A stretch of 6,368 nucleotides of DNA, from NCBI GenBank assembly GCA_025351545.1, contig JANXVQ010000687.1, forward strand, positions 1 to 6,368. Reading direction: 5' to 3'. Below, piece after piece: positions 1-6,118 of this stretch (position 1 is the first letter of the stretch; every line of letters begins with the position of its first letter). The position numbers were made by a program, and so were the translations under genes. The stretch is from Spirosoma sp. (GTDB lineage: Bacteria; Bacteroidota; Bacteroidia; Cytophagales; Spirosomataceae). The notes below the pieces were generated by a model, which saw only the letters and a list, made by a program, of their open reading frames with translations, was not told where the DNA came from and did not search any database.

Positions 1-403
1 AGGGAACGGCGATATCGGGGCAGGAGCAGCCCATTGACAAATCCCGAAATGATTGCGGAAATAATATAATGTTTCGTCGATTGGCAAACTCAATCAGTTC
101 GGGGGGAAGCTGACGGTTTAGCAGTTGGGCTAGTATGGCCGGATTCTCCCGGATTTCGGCAAGCAGCCATTCTTTCTCCTGCTCGGTAAATAACGGCAGC
201 GATAATTTGGCTTTATACGGGCGGGGTGCCGACCCTTTGATGGATGCGCTAATCTGGTTTTTGGCAATAGTCAGCCCCTGCACTGCGCCTTTGTTGGCGT
301 AAGTTTTACCACGCGGCAAGCGGTTGGCCATGTCGATGCTTGTTAAGGCATTGAGCCACTGTTGTCCCCACCATGTTTTGCCGTAGCTGATGCGTTCTGC
401 CAT
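1..403 (-). CDS. SWIM zinc-finger family protein, N-terminal part (cut by window edge)
   Basis: I translated this by hand from the minus strand. It starts at the ATG at 403-401 and stays open for 134 codons to the edge of the window. The protein begins MAERISYGKTWWGQQWLNAL, continues with NRLPRGKTYANKGAV and GSAPRPYKAKLSLP, and near the edge reads LSMGCSCPDIAVP. The CxC of that last segment is the first half of a SWIM zinc-binding motif (CxCx(n)CxH); the second half lies outside the window. The opening (GKTWWG..WL.AL, NRLPRG.TYA) is what I know from the bacterial SWIM zinc-finger family. Genes of that family often sit beside an SNF2-type helicase and are thought to bind nucleic acid or protein partners, but no precise function is established. 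The ATG is the first in-frame start after an in-frame TAG about 36 bases upstream. No Shine-Dalgarno is visible. If the family context holds, a helicase gene should lie to the left. Confidence 0.85.
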   Translation of the reverse strand, partial: MAERISYGKTWWGQQWLNALTSIDMANRLPRGKTYANKGAVQGLTIAKNQISASIKGSAPRPYKAKLSLPLFTEQEKEWLLAEIRENPAILAQLLNRQLPPELIEFANRRNIILFPQSFRDLSMGCSCPDIAVP

Positions 404-480
404 TGATACCGAAATAATAATTTCGCCGTAAAAATACTTGATTAACTAGTTAGCAAGGCGTACAGACGTTCTCTGTCGTG

Positions 481-660
481 TCAACTTTGGGAATGAAACT
501 CGGTTAAGACAAACCTGTTTTCCAAACCCAGAATTATATGAAGGCTAGTACTCGCCCAATTGTTGAACGAAATAGTCTCGATCATCCACAAAAAAAGAAA
601 ATTGACTAACATCTCTTTGTATTCCATAAGGCCCCAGAAAGCAAATGGGTTCGTTGAACG
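481..660 (-). pseudogene. Out-of-frame continuation of the membrane-protein gene (candidate frameshifted C-terminus)
   Basis: In the frame one base back from the gene at 606-1172, the minus strand is open from 660 to a TGA at 481-483. It reads about 59 residues, including NPFAFWGLMEYKEM, a hydrophobic stretch LVNFLFLWMIETISFNNWA, and a tail ending TEFHSQS. This stretch resembles a membrane segment followed by the conserved-looking 'ET...W' region that I associate with longer homologues of such Bacteroidota membrane proteins, and it overlaps the in-frame end of the gene. It has no start codon of its own at the right place. The simplest reading is that the gene lost one base between about 630 and 660 and that this is its disconnected end. 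The alternative is a chance open frame of 60 codons, which remains quite possible. Confidence 0.4.
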
Positions 661-1172
661 TCAATAACACGTTCGGGGTAGTCAAAAATGATCCTAAGAC
701 CTTCCCCAGGAATAGCACCAGCTACTTTTTCGCCAAAAACAGTCGTCAGGCTACCCCGGAGCGCTGTTTCTGTATCGGTCTGTGGCCGTAAATTACGATA
801 CGTCCGCACGATGGTGCGAATGCGAAATCCAGCAACAATCAGGACCGTTCCCTCAAGGAATGCTAACAACAAGGGGCCTAATTGGTTAGGCAAAAAAGGA
901 GTTTTTGGCAGGATAAACAAGGCCGCCCGCACCATTAGCAAGGCCACGAATATAAGGCCGCTACGGGCTAATCGAAGTGGTTTACAGACTAGCCCGTAAA
1001 ACAGGTCCGTCGTCACAAAAACCAGATCGAACGCAATACCCATCGACAGGGTTGCCGGGTGTTGACTGAAGGATACCGTGTGTGTAACAATTACTTCTAT
1101 CCAGACTAACAGAGCTGTCAGAAGCAGAAATGCCAATGTTCGGGGTGTATTATAGTTGTAAAAAAACGTCAT
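606..1172 (-). CDS. Hypothetical multi-pass membrane protein, C-terminus probably frameshifted
   Basis: The 188-residue protein has about four hydrophobic segments, roughly at residues 12-31, 43-63, 71-90 and 98-117. They are followed by a basic stretch (RIRTIVRTYRNLRP, about 117-130) and a soluble tail. This predicts an inner-membrane protein with its C-terminal part probably in the cytoplasm. I do not recognise a named family and assign no function. The last dozen residues (LLSGALWNTKRC) look unlike a natural ending, while the neighbouring frame continues with a hydrophobic segment to 481, so the gene may be a recent frameshift mutant. The ATG at 1172-1170 is the first start in frame before the hydrophobic N-terminus. 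No Shine-Dalgarno precedes it, but a TAGTTTTG box lies about 58 bases upstream. The gene is divergent from the TrpD-like gene and is followed 202 bp later by the SWIM gene on the same strand. Confidence 0.6.
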   Translation of the reverse strand: MTFFYNYNTPRTLAFLLLTALLVWIEVIVTHTVSFSQHPATLSMGIAFDLVFVTTDLFYGLVCKPLRLARSGLIFVALLMVRAALFILPKTPFLPNQLGPLLLAFLEGTVLIVAGFRIRTIVRTYRNLRPQTDTETALRGSLTTVFGEKVAGAIPGEGLRIIFDYPERVIDVQRTHLLSGALWNTKRC

Positions 1173-1229
1173 GTTACTGGCAAATAAGAGGACATAATAA
1201 CAACCCGCAGGCTGTCAATTATAGTTTGC

Positions 1230-1237
1230 CAAAACTA
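1230..1237 (-). promoter_or_regulatory. Possible -7 promoter box (TAGTTTTG) for the membrane-protein gene
   Basis: On the minus strand the bases read TAGTTTTG, an exact match to the Bacteroidota -7 consensus TAnnTTTG. It lies 58 bases upstream of the ATG at 1172. No TTTG or TTG is present at the usual 17-23 base distance upstream (the nearest TTG on this strand is about 28 bases away), so only half of the promoter signature is there. An 8-base motif with two free positions occurs by chance often enough to make this a weak call. Confidence 0.3.
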
Positions 1238-1243
1238 AGCTTT

Positions 1244-1276
1244 TTTGGTTGGTAACATAATCGGACAACAACTTTG
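1244..1276 (+). promoter_or_regulatory. Possible promoter upstream of the TrpD-like gene
   Basis: TTTG at 1244-1247 is followed, after 21 bases, by CAACTTTG at 1269-1276. The spacing fits the Bacteroidota pattern TTTG-N(19-23)-TAnnTTTG, and the -7 element differs from consensus only in its first base (C for T). Transcription would start near 1283, leaving a leader of about 130 bases before the ATG at 1412. The sequence nearer the start codon (around 1368-1375, TACATTTA) is a poorer match and has no partner box. This is a weak prediction. Confidence 0.3.
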
Positions 1277-1411
1277 ATAGAAAGGATTTTAATGATAAAT
1301 GACTGCATGAAGCTCGTAAAACGGTCATTTTGCCAAGTTGACCATTAAATAGTCAGTCTTTTTTACTTACATTTACTTACTCCCTATTTCTCTGCTAAAC
1401 CAATTATTCCT

Positions 1412-2671
1412 ATGGTTCTGGATGTGCCTGCCACCAGTACCGCGCTTGGCCGTGGTATCAAACATATTGGTATTGGGAAGTATGGCAGTAAGCCGCTCAC
1501 CCCCGAATTGTTAGCTGAGTGCCGTGCTGCGTTGGCCGACCCAACGGCGCATCCATTACAGCGTGGGGCTTTTTTGGGCGCGTTACTGGCAAAAGGACCG
1601 ACGCCAGAAGAGCGGACATTAGAAAACGTAATCGGGAAAGGAGCGTTTTCACATCCCACCTTTTTTATTAACAAAATCTGCCCCGATTTGCCGGAGGGCT
1701 TACTTCTTATCGCGACCAAACTGGTTCGGGGAGCAAACCTGCAAGTTGCCGAAGCTGAGCAGTTAGGTGATTATTTATTTGGCGAAGGCTCGTGCGAAAC
1801 ATTCAGGGGGCTTGCGGCTAGTATCATGCGTGTTCGGCACGAAACAAATGAGGAATACCAGGGGCTGATGCGGGCGGCTGAACGAACGTTCTCGCCCGGT
1901 TTCGGCTCAATGAGTTGTGCTGACCGGCCGCTGGTGCAACTCGCTGAACCCTTTGATGGTGTCGAAAATAGTTACCTGATTACGCCTTTGCTGGCGCAGT
2001 TATTTCAGAAACGGGGCTACGGTGCGGTATCGCTGGTTGGGCGTTCCGGCGGACCTAAATTCACGCTCAACGCGCTCGATCTATATATGAATCTCGGTTG
2101 TCAGTTTTTGCAAAGCAACCACGAACTTGACACGCCCTTAGCTTCCTATGGCTGGGTGCTCGATCAGAAAGCATTATCGCCCGCGCTCAACCGTTGGGTA
2201 GAGCGTCGCCAGATTATTATTAAACGCCCGTTTCTGGCAACGCTCGAAAAAGTATTGAATCCCTGTCACGCCCAGATTCTGGTTACGTCGGTGTTTCATA
2301 TTACGTATCAGATGAAAATGGCCGAACTGGCAATGCTGGCTGGTTTCGACGCTGTTATCGTGCTCAAACGCGGCCTGGAGGGAAGTTTGTCTCCATCAAC
2401 CAGCCGGTCAACCGGACTTTTATGTGCGGTTCGGACACCACGCGGGCATTTATTTTTTCAACATTTTGAGGGCGATGCTCCTGCATTTGCGGCCTACCGC
2501 ACCGAAACGGAACCTGAGTATGACCAGCCGCAGGCGCTTGACAACGCCCGGCTTGTTCGTCAATTCATGACCGCAGGCAAAACGATCAATGCTGATTTCG
2601 ATAATCGAGTCCATTTTGCCCATGCTCTTTATGGCCGGGGTCTGGATTGGGTCGAATCTCAATTGCGGTAA
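1412..2671 (+). CDS. TrpD-like glycosyltransferase family 3 protein (TrpD2/YbiB type)
   Basis: The 419-residue protein has the fold signature of anthranilate phosphoribosyltransferase. An N-terminal helical part (residues about 11-130) includes GRGIKHIGIG, then QRGAFLGALLAKG at 50-62, matching the 'Q.gAfL.AlR.KG' of TrpD. The large domain follows, with FDGVENSYLITPLLAQL (181-197), VGRSGGPKFTLNALDLYMNLG (209-229), the NPCHAQILVTSVFHI stretch (283-297) and GFDAVIVLKRGLEGSL (311-326). The ending GLDWVESQL resembles TrpD. The PRPP-binding GTGGD motif and the KHGNR..SS..G motif of true TrpD are replaced (FDGVENS, VGRSGGPKF). This agrees with the TrpD2 branch, whose E. coli member YbiB binds nucleic acid and is not known to make phosphoribosyl-anthranilate. 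It is also longer than a usual TrpD (about 340 residues). No tryptophan genes are nearby. The ATG at 1412 is the only ATG after an in-frame TAA at 1346. The true reaction, if any, is unknown. Confidence 0.85.
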   Translation: MVLDVPATSTALGRGIKHIGIGKYGSKPLTPELLAECRAALADPTAHPLQRGAFLGALLAKGPTPEERTLENVIGKGAFSHPTFFINKICPDLPEGLLLIATKLVRGANLQVAEAEQLGDYLFGEGSCETFRGLAASIMRVRHETNEEYQGLMRAAERTFSPGFGSMSCADRPLVQLAEPFDGVENSYLITPLLAQLFQKRGYGAVSLVGRSGGPKFTLNALDLYMNLGCQFLQSNHELDTPLASYGWVLDQKALSPALNRWVERRQIIIKRPFLATLEKVLNPCHAQILVTSVFHITYQMKMAELAMLAGFDAVIVLKRGLEGSLSPSTSRSTGLLCAVRTPRGHLFFQHFEGDAPAFAAYRTETEPEYDQPQALDNARLVRQFMTAGKTINADFDNRVHFAHALYGRGLDWVESQLR

Positions 2672-2739
2672 GCATCCGTACCAGTAGTAAATGACAGCTC
2701 AAGGAGAGGGAACTGAGAGGTTTTCGTTGCGCCCGTTTT

Positions 2740-2773
2740 TTTGCTGATAAACAGCGGTGGCATCTTACCTTTG
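2740..2773 (+). promoter_or_regulatory. Bacteroidota-type promoter for lhgO
   Basis: TTTG at 2740-2743, at the end of a T-run, is followed after 22 bases by TACCTTTG at 2766-2773, a full match to the -7 consensus TAnnTTTG. The spacing lies inside the 17-23 base range known for Flavobacterium and Bacteroides housekeeping promoters. Transcription would begin at about 2780, giving a leader of about 70 bases before the ATG at 2850. It lies in the 178 bp gap after the TrpD-like gene, which suggests that lhgO is transcribed on its own and not only by read-through. This is the best promoter in the window. Confidence 0.6.
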
Positions 2774-2849
2774 CAGGGCTTCTACAAACCCGGGTATAGC
2801 GCCAAATCGGGACCGGGTTTAGTAAAGACATCGGCTTATTTACTAAAGC

Positions 2850-4046
2850 ATGACAGACGTAGTAATCATTGGCGGAGGAATCGTAGGGTTAGCCACCGCT
2901 TTACAACTAAAACAGCAACGGCCTGATCTGAAGGTCGTATTGATTGAAAAAGAACCAGCAGTAGCCCGTCACCAGACTGGCCACAACAGCGGAGTTATTC
3001 ACTCAGGTCTTTATTATAAACCCGGCAGTCTGAAAGCCACCAACTGTATTCGGGGCTATCAGATGCTCATCGACTTCTGCAATGCCGAAAGCATACCATA
3101 TGACCTTTGCGGCAAAATCGTTGTGGCGACCAAACAGGAAGAATTGCCACAATTAGAAACGTTATACGAACGTGGTCAACTCAATAATCTTGGCGGCTTG
3201 AGAAAACTGTCAGTAGCCGAAATGCGTGAAATTGAGCCACACGTCAACGGGGTGGCGGGCATATTTGTACCACAAACAGGTATCGTCGATTATAAGCAAG
3301 TATCCGATAAATACGCCGGGAAGTTTCAGGCAATGGGGGGCGAAATCCGACTCAGCGAACGTGTTGAACAGATAACGCCCGGTACGAGTCTGAGTATTGT
3401 GGTGACGAATAAAAACCGGTACGAAACCAAATTGGTCGTTAATTGCGCCGGGCTATATTCCGATAAAATTGCGCAACTGACTCAACGGGAGCCGGTTGAC
3501 GTGCGTATCATACCGTTTCGGGGAGAATATTTTAAGATTCGCGCCGAGAAACAGTATCTGGTCAAAAACCTGATTTATCCGGTTCCTGATCCTAGCTTCC
3601 CTTTCTTAGGCGTTCACTTTACCCGCATGATTCATGGGGGCGTGGAGGCTGGCCCGAATGCGGTGCTGGCCTTTCAACGTGAGGGTTATGCCAAATCAGA
3701 TGTGAACCTGAAAGAACTGTTTGAGACACTTTCGTGGCCGGGTTTTCAGAAAGTAGCGGCTAAATACTGGCAAACGGGCCTTGGTGAAATGTATCGCTCA
3801 TTCTCGAAATCAGCTTTTACAAAAGCTTTGCAGGAGCTTATTCCCGAAGTTCAGGAGTCCGATTTGGAAGATGGGGGCGCAGGTGTACGGGCACAGGCTT
3901 GTGATCGTACGGGTGGTTTGCTGGATGATTTTGCTATCCTGGAAACCGACAAAGCGATCAATGTTGTCAACGCTCCTTCGCCAGCCGCAACGTCGTCGCT
4001 GGCTATTGGACAGACGGTATCCGAAAAGGTTTTAGCTCGATTTTAA
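2850..4046 (+). CDS. lhgO: L-2-hydroxyglutarate oxidase/dehydrogenase LhgO
   Basis: This 398-residue FAD enzyme oxidises L-2-hydroxyglutarate to 2-oxoglutarate. In E. coli the electrons go to the membrane quinone pool, and the role is repair of a metabolic side product or lysine breakdown. The dinucleotide-binding motif IIGGGIVGLATA is at residues 6-17, with the acidic ribose-binding residue E33 ending the second strand. The family stretch HNSGVIHSGLYYKPGS is at 45-60, NCAGLYSD at 198-205, YRSFSKSAF at 315-323, GAGVRAQA at 343-350, and the C-terminal FAD-contact loop NAPSPAATSSLAIG at 374-387. Length and motif order are those of complete LhgO (about 400 residues). The first in-frame ATG with the intact Rossmann strand directly after it is at 2850. 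No Shine-Dalgarno is seen. dps follows after 75 bp on the same strand with no terminator between. A related DadA/GlpD-type oxidase is a less likely reading, given the HNSGVIHSG and PSPAATSSL matches. Confidence 0.93.
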   Translation: MTDVVIIGGGIVGLATALQLKQQRPDLKVVLIEKEPAVARHQTGHNSGVIHSGLYYKPGSLKATNCIRGYQMLIDFCNAESIPYDLCGKIVVATKQEELPQLETLYERGQLNNLGGLRKLSVAEMREIEPHVNGVAGIFVPQTGIVDYKQVSDKYAGKFQAMGGEIRLSERVEQITPGTSLSIVVTNKNRYETKLVVNCAGLYSDKIAQLTQREPVDVRIIPFRGEYFKIRAEKQYLVKNLIYPVPDPSFPFLGVHFTRMIHGGVEAGPNAVLAFQREGYAKSDVNLKELFETLSWPGFQKVAAKYWQTGLGEMYRSFSKSAFTKALQELIPEVQESDLEDGGAGVRAQACDRTGGLLDDFAILETDKAINVVNAPSPAATSSLAIGQTVSEKVLARF

Positions 4047-4121
4047 GCTTTAGTTAATAAACAATATTGGATACACAGGGTTTTCTGAGACAAGCTTAAC
4101 AACCTTAAATCAGAATTGCTC

Positions 4122-4628
4122 ATGGATTCTATCAAGCACATAAAAGCACTGGATACGCCTTCTGACCTCGAAGAAAAAGGCCGGGAGAAGGTGGCCGAAT
4201 CATTAAATCGGCTGGTAGCTGATTCGTTTGCGCTCTATATAAAGACAAAAAATTTCCATTGGCACATGTCGGGCCGTCATTTTCGCGATTATCATTTGTT
4301 ACTCGATGAACAGGCAGACCAGATTTTTGCAACTATCGACCCGCTGGCCGAACGCGTTCGGAAAATTGGCCGTAACACAATCCGATCGGTGGCACACATT
4401 GCCCAACTGCAACGTGTGAAGGATAATGACGAAGATTTTGTGGCTCCCAAAGATATGTTGACGGACTTGATCGCCGAAAATAAAAAGATGGCGCAAAACA
4501 TGCGTGACACCCATCAGATTGCCGACGATGCGGAGGATGTAGCCACTGCCAGTCTGCTCGAAGTATATATTGATGAAACCGAACGGCGTGTCTGGTTCCT
4601 GTTTGAAACCACCCGCGATTTGAATTGA
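4122..4628 (+). CDS. dps: Dps-family ferritin-like protein (DNA-binding/iron-storage)
   Basis: The 168-residue protein is a Dps-type mini-ferritin. Such proteins form 12-subunit shells that oxidise Fe(II), preferably with hydrogen peroxide, and store the mineral, protecting DNA in the cytoplasm. All five ferroxidase-centre residues are present with exactly the spacing of E. coli H51/H63/D67/D78/E82: H46 (FHWHM), H58 (YHLLLDEQ), D62, D73 and E77 (IDPLAER). The C-terminal helix (ETERRVWFLFETTRDL) is typical. The N-terminal tail of about 20 residues has several lysines (K5, K8, K19, K23), but whether it binds DNA cannot be told from sequence. I chose the ATG at 4122. A TTG two codons earlier (4116) would add only Met-Leu and is less likely. 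No promoter match is visible in the 75 bp gap after lhgO, so the gene may be read from the lhgO transcript or from a non-consensus promoter. A hairpin block follows the stop. Confidence 0.95.
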   Translation: MDSIKHIKALDTPSDLEEKGREKVAESLNRLVADSFALYIKTKNFHWHMSGRHFRDYHLLLDEQADQIFATIDPLAERVRKIGRNTIRSVAHIAQLQRVKDNDEDFVAPKDMLTDLIAENKKMAQNMRDTHQIADDAEDVATASLLEVYIDETERRVWFLFETTRDLN

Positions 4629-4640
4629 CCAAAATTTTAT

Positions 4641-4672
4641 AGTGGTGTCGGTTTCTCAAAACCGACACCACT
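4641..4672. repeat. Perfect inverted repeat 1, downstream of dps (14 bp stem)
   Basis: Bases 4641-4654 pair perfectly with 4659-4672, leaving a 4-base loop (CTCA). The repeat begins 12 bases after the dps stop. On the plus strand no T-run follows the stem (GGAAAAGG comes next), so it is not a classical intrinsic terminator by itself. It may protect the 3' end of the dps mRNA or act together with the next hairpin, which starts only two bases later. Confidence 0.75.
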
Positions 4673-4674
4673 GG

Positions 4675-4712
4675 AAAAGGCCCAAAATCCAATACTGGAT
4701 TTTGGGCCTTTT
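4675..4712. terminator. Bidirectional rho-independent terminator between dps and serS
   Basis: Bases 4675-4691 pair perfectly with 4696-4712 (17 bp, loop ATAC). The stem starts with AAAA and ends with TTTT, so transcripts from either strand see a stem with a GGCCC core followed by a U-run. This is the standard shape of a bidirectional intrinsic terminator. It lies between convergent genes, 46 bases after the dps stop and 67 bases beyond the serS stop, and would end both transcripts. Confidence 0.85.
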
Positions 4713-4723
4713 GTTAACCACTA

Positions 4724-4774
4724 AGTTAGATTGCCGCGTATGACCCCATCGGGGTCATACGCGGCAATCTAACT
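4724..4774. repeat. Perfect inverted repeat 3, directly after serS (24 bp stem)
   Basis: Bases 4724-4747 pair without mismatch with 4751-4774, leaving only a 3-base loop (ATC). The stem is GC-rich in the middle (TTGCCGCGTATGACCCC on the left arm). It begins five bases after the serS stop on the minus strand. No U-run follows on either strand, so termination would depend on the next hairpin at 4675-4712. A stem this long and perfect is unusual for a terminator. It could be an RNA 3'-end stabiliser, a small extragenic palindromic repeat, or a binding site for a dimeric protein. The sequence alone cannot decide. Confidence 0.8.
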
Positions 4775-4779
4775 GGCAA

Positions 4780-6051
4780 TCAGTCAATAACATCAAACCC
4801 ACAATAAGGTACCAAAATCTTGGGAATCTGGATACCCTCCGGTGTTTGATTGTTTTCCAGAATAGAGGCCAGAATACGGGGCAGCGCCAGAGCCGAGCCG
4901 TTTAAGGTGTGCATCAACTGCATTTTACCCTCAATTTTTGACCGAAGCTTAAGTCGGTTGGCCTGATAGGTTTCAAAGTTAGACACTGAGCTAACTTCCA
5001 GCCAACGTTGCTGTGCCGCCGACCAAACTTCCATGTCGTATGTAAGTGCCGATGTAAAGCCCATATCGCCCCCGCAAAGTCGTAAAACACGGTAAGGCAA
5101 CCCTAATTTTTGAAGCAAACTCTGAACGTGCAGGCTCATCTCTTCCAGAGCCGCGTATGAATTTTCAGGCTTTTCAATCCGGACAAGCTCAACCTTATCG
5201 AACTGGTGCAGGCGATTTAGGCCCCGGACATGGGCGCCCCATGAACCCGCTTCCCGCCGAAAGCAGGGCGTGTAGCCAACATGTTTAATTGGCAACTGAT
5301 TTTCGGGCAAAATCACATCACGGTACATGTTCGTAATGGGCACTTCGGCAGTTGGAATCAGATACAGTTTTTCTTCGGCGATATAATACATCTGCCCTTC
5401 TTTATCAGGCAGTTGACCCGTTCCAAAGCCCGAATCTTCATTAACCACAATGGGCGGTTGTACTTCAATATAACCGGCTTTCGTGGCTTCATCAAGGAAG
5501 AAGTTAATCATCGCCCGCTGAATCCGGGCACCTTTGCCCTTGTATACCGGAAAACCTGCTCCCGCAATCTTGACCCCCAGTTCGAAGTCGATAATATCGT
5601 ATTTCTTGATCAACTCCCAGTGCGGTTGCGCCTTGTCGTATAGCGTTGGCTTCTCCCCATGTTCGAGAATAACCTCATTATCTTCCGCATTACGACCTTC
5701 GGGAACACTGCTGTGGGGCAAATTAGGAATAGTTACCAGAATTGCTTGCAAGTCAGCTTCCACCTGGCGGAGTGCATCAGCCAGTTCTTTCGAGCGAGAT
5801 TTCAGGTCGGCGGTTTCGGCTTTAGCCGTTTCGACAGCGGCTTTATTTCCTGCCTTCATCAATGCCCCAATTTGACCCGCTTTAGCATTCGATTGAGATA
5901 GCACGTCGTCGAGTTCGCGTTGGGTATCACGTCGTTGCTGATCAAGCATAAGCACCTGGTCAACTACCGTTTCGGCATTGGCGAAATGTTTCTTCCGAAG
6001 GCCCGCCAGCGTGGTGTCTTTATTTTCGCGGATAAAATTGAGTTGTAGCAT
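4780..6051 (-). CDS. serS: Seryl-tRNA synthetase SerS
   Basis: The 423-residue class II aminoacyl-tRNA synthetase charges tRNA-Ser with serine in the cytoplasm. It is essential and also supplies the precursor for selenocysteine in organisms that use it. The N-terminal tRNA-binding helical arm, a long antiparallel coiled coil, covers about residues 28-105. The catalytic domain shows the serine-binding TAEVP at 234-238, motif 2 (YTPCFRREAGSWG, 260-272, followed by RGLNRLHQFDKVE), the SNFETYQANR segment (357-366) and motif 3 (NGSALALPRILASILENNQ, 384-402). The C-terminal IPKILVPYCG matches the usual 'IP..L.PY.G' ending. Length and order are normal, so the gene is complete. The ATG at 6051-6049 gives the standard MLQLNFIREN opening. 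The aspartate kinase gene lies 67 bp upstream on the same strand with no terminator or clear promoter between, so the two may be co-transcribed. Transcription ends in the hairpin cluster at 4641-4774. Confidence 0.97.
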   Translation of the reverse strand: MLQLNFIRENKDTTLAGLRKKHFANAETVVDQVLMLDQQRRDTQRELDDVLSQSNAKAGQIGALMKAGNKAAVETAKAETADLKSRSKELADALRQVEADLQAILVTIPNLPHSSVPEGRNAEDNEVILEHGEKPTLYDKAQPHWELIKKYDIIDFELGVKIAGAGFPVYKGKGARIQRAMINFFLDEATKAGYIEVQPPIVVNEDSGFGTGQLPDKEGQMYYIAEEKLYLIPTAEVPITNMYRDVILPENQLPIKHVGYTPCFRREAGSWGAHVRGLNRLHQFDKVELVRIEKPENSYAALEEMSLHVQSLLQKLGLPYRVLRLCGGDMGFTSALTYDMEVWSAAQQRWLEVSSVSNFETYQANRLKLRSKIEGKMQLMHTLNGSALALPRILASILENNQTPEGIQIPKILVPYCGFDVID

Positions 6052-6118
6052 TCTAGCGTTCGTTAATTATCATGTAATTAGCTCTCTCACAGCTTGTAAC
6101 TGTGCCAGAGTTAAAAAA

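Noticed and set aside
443..452. TAACTAGTTA palindrome upstream of the SWIM gene
   Set aside because: A single 10-base AT-rich palindrome; no second copy or promoter context supports an operator.
688..999. 103-codon open frame on the plus strand opposite the membrane-protein gene
   Set aside because: Its Arg/Pro/Ser/Thr-rich composition is that of the antisense of hydrophobic codons; it resembles no known family and lies entirely within the opposite gene.
1362..1380. Direct repeat TTTACTTAC twice just before the TrpD-like gene
   Set aside because: Two short AT-rich copies in an intergenic region; too little to call a regulatory site or array.
2586..2926. Open frames across the TrpD-like/lhgO gap (minus 2586-2831, plus 2741-2926)
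   Set aside because: They overlap the ends of the two real genes and the promoter, have low-complexity composition, and show no recognisable motif.
4043..4099. TTAAGCTT and AAGCTTAA inverted repeat around the lhgO-dps gap
   Set aside because: Eight-base arms with a 41-base spacer and no U-run; easily arises by chance and the left arm overlaps the lhgO stop.
4132..4692. Several minus-strand open frames opposite dps, one running into the hairpins
   Set aside because: All are antisense to a gene with a complete ferroxidase motif; none has a recognisable domain.
5281..5901. Plus-strand open frames inside serS
   Set aside because: They are antisense to confidently identified serS and show no domain of their own.
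6082..6110. Imperfect hairpin between the aspartate kinase gene and serS (CACAG/CTGTG with CTCT/AGAG)
   Set aside because: The stem is interrupted by a 2x2 internal loop and, in the direction of transcription, no U-run follows, so it is not a convincing terminator.
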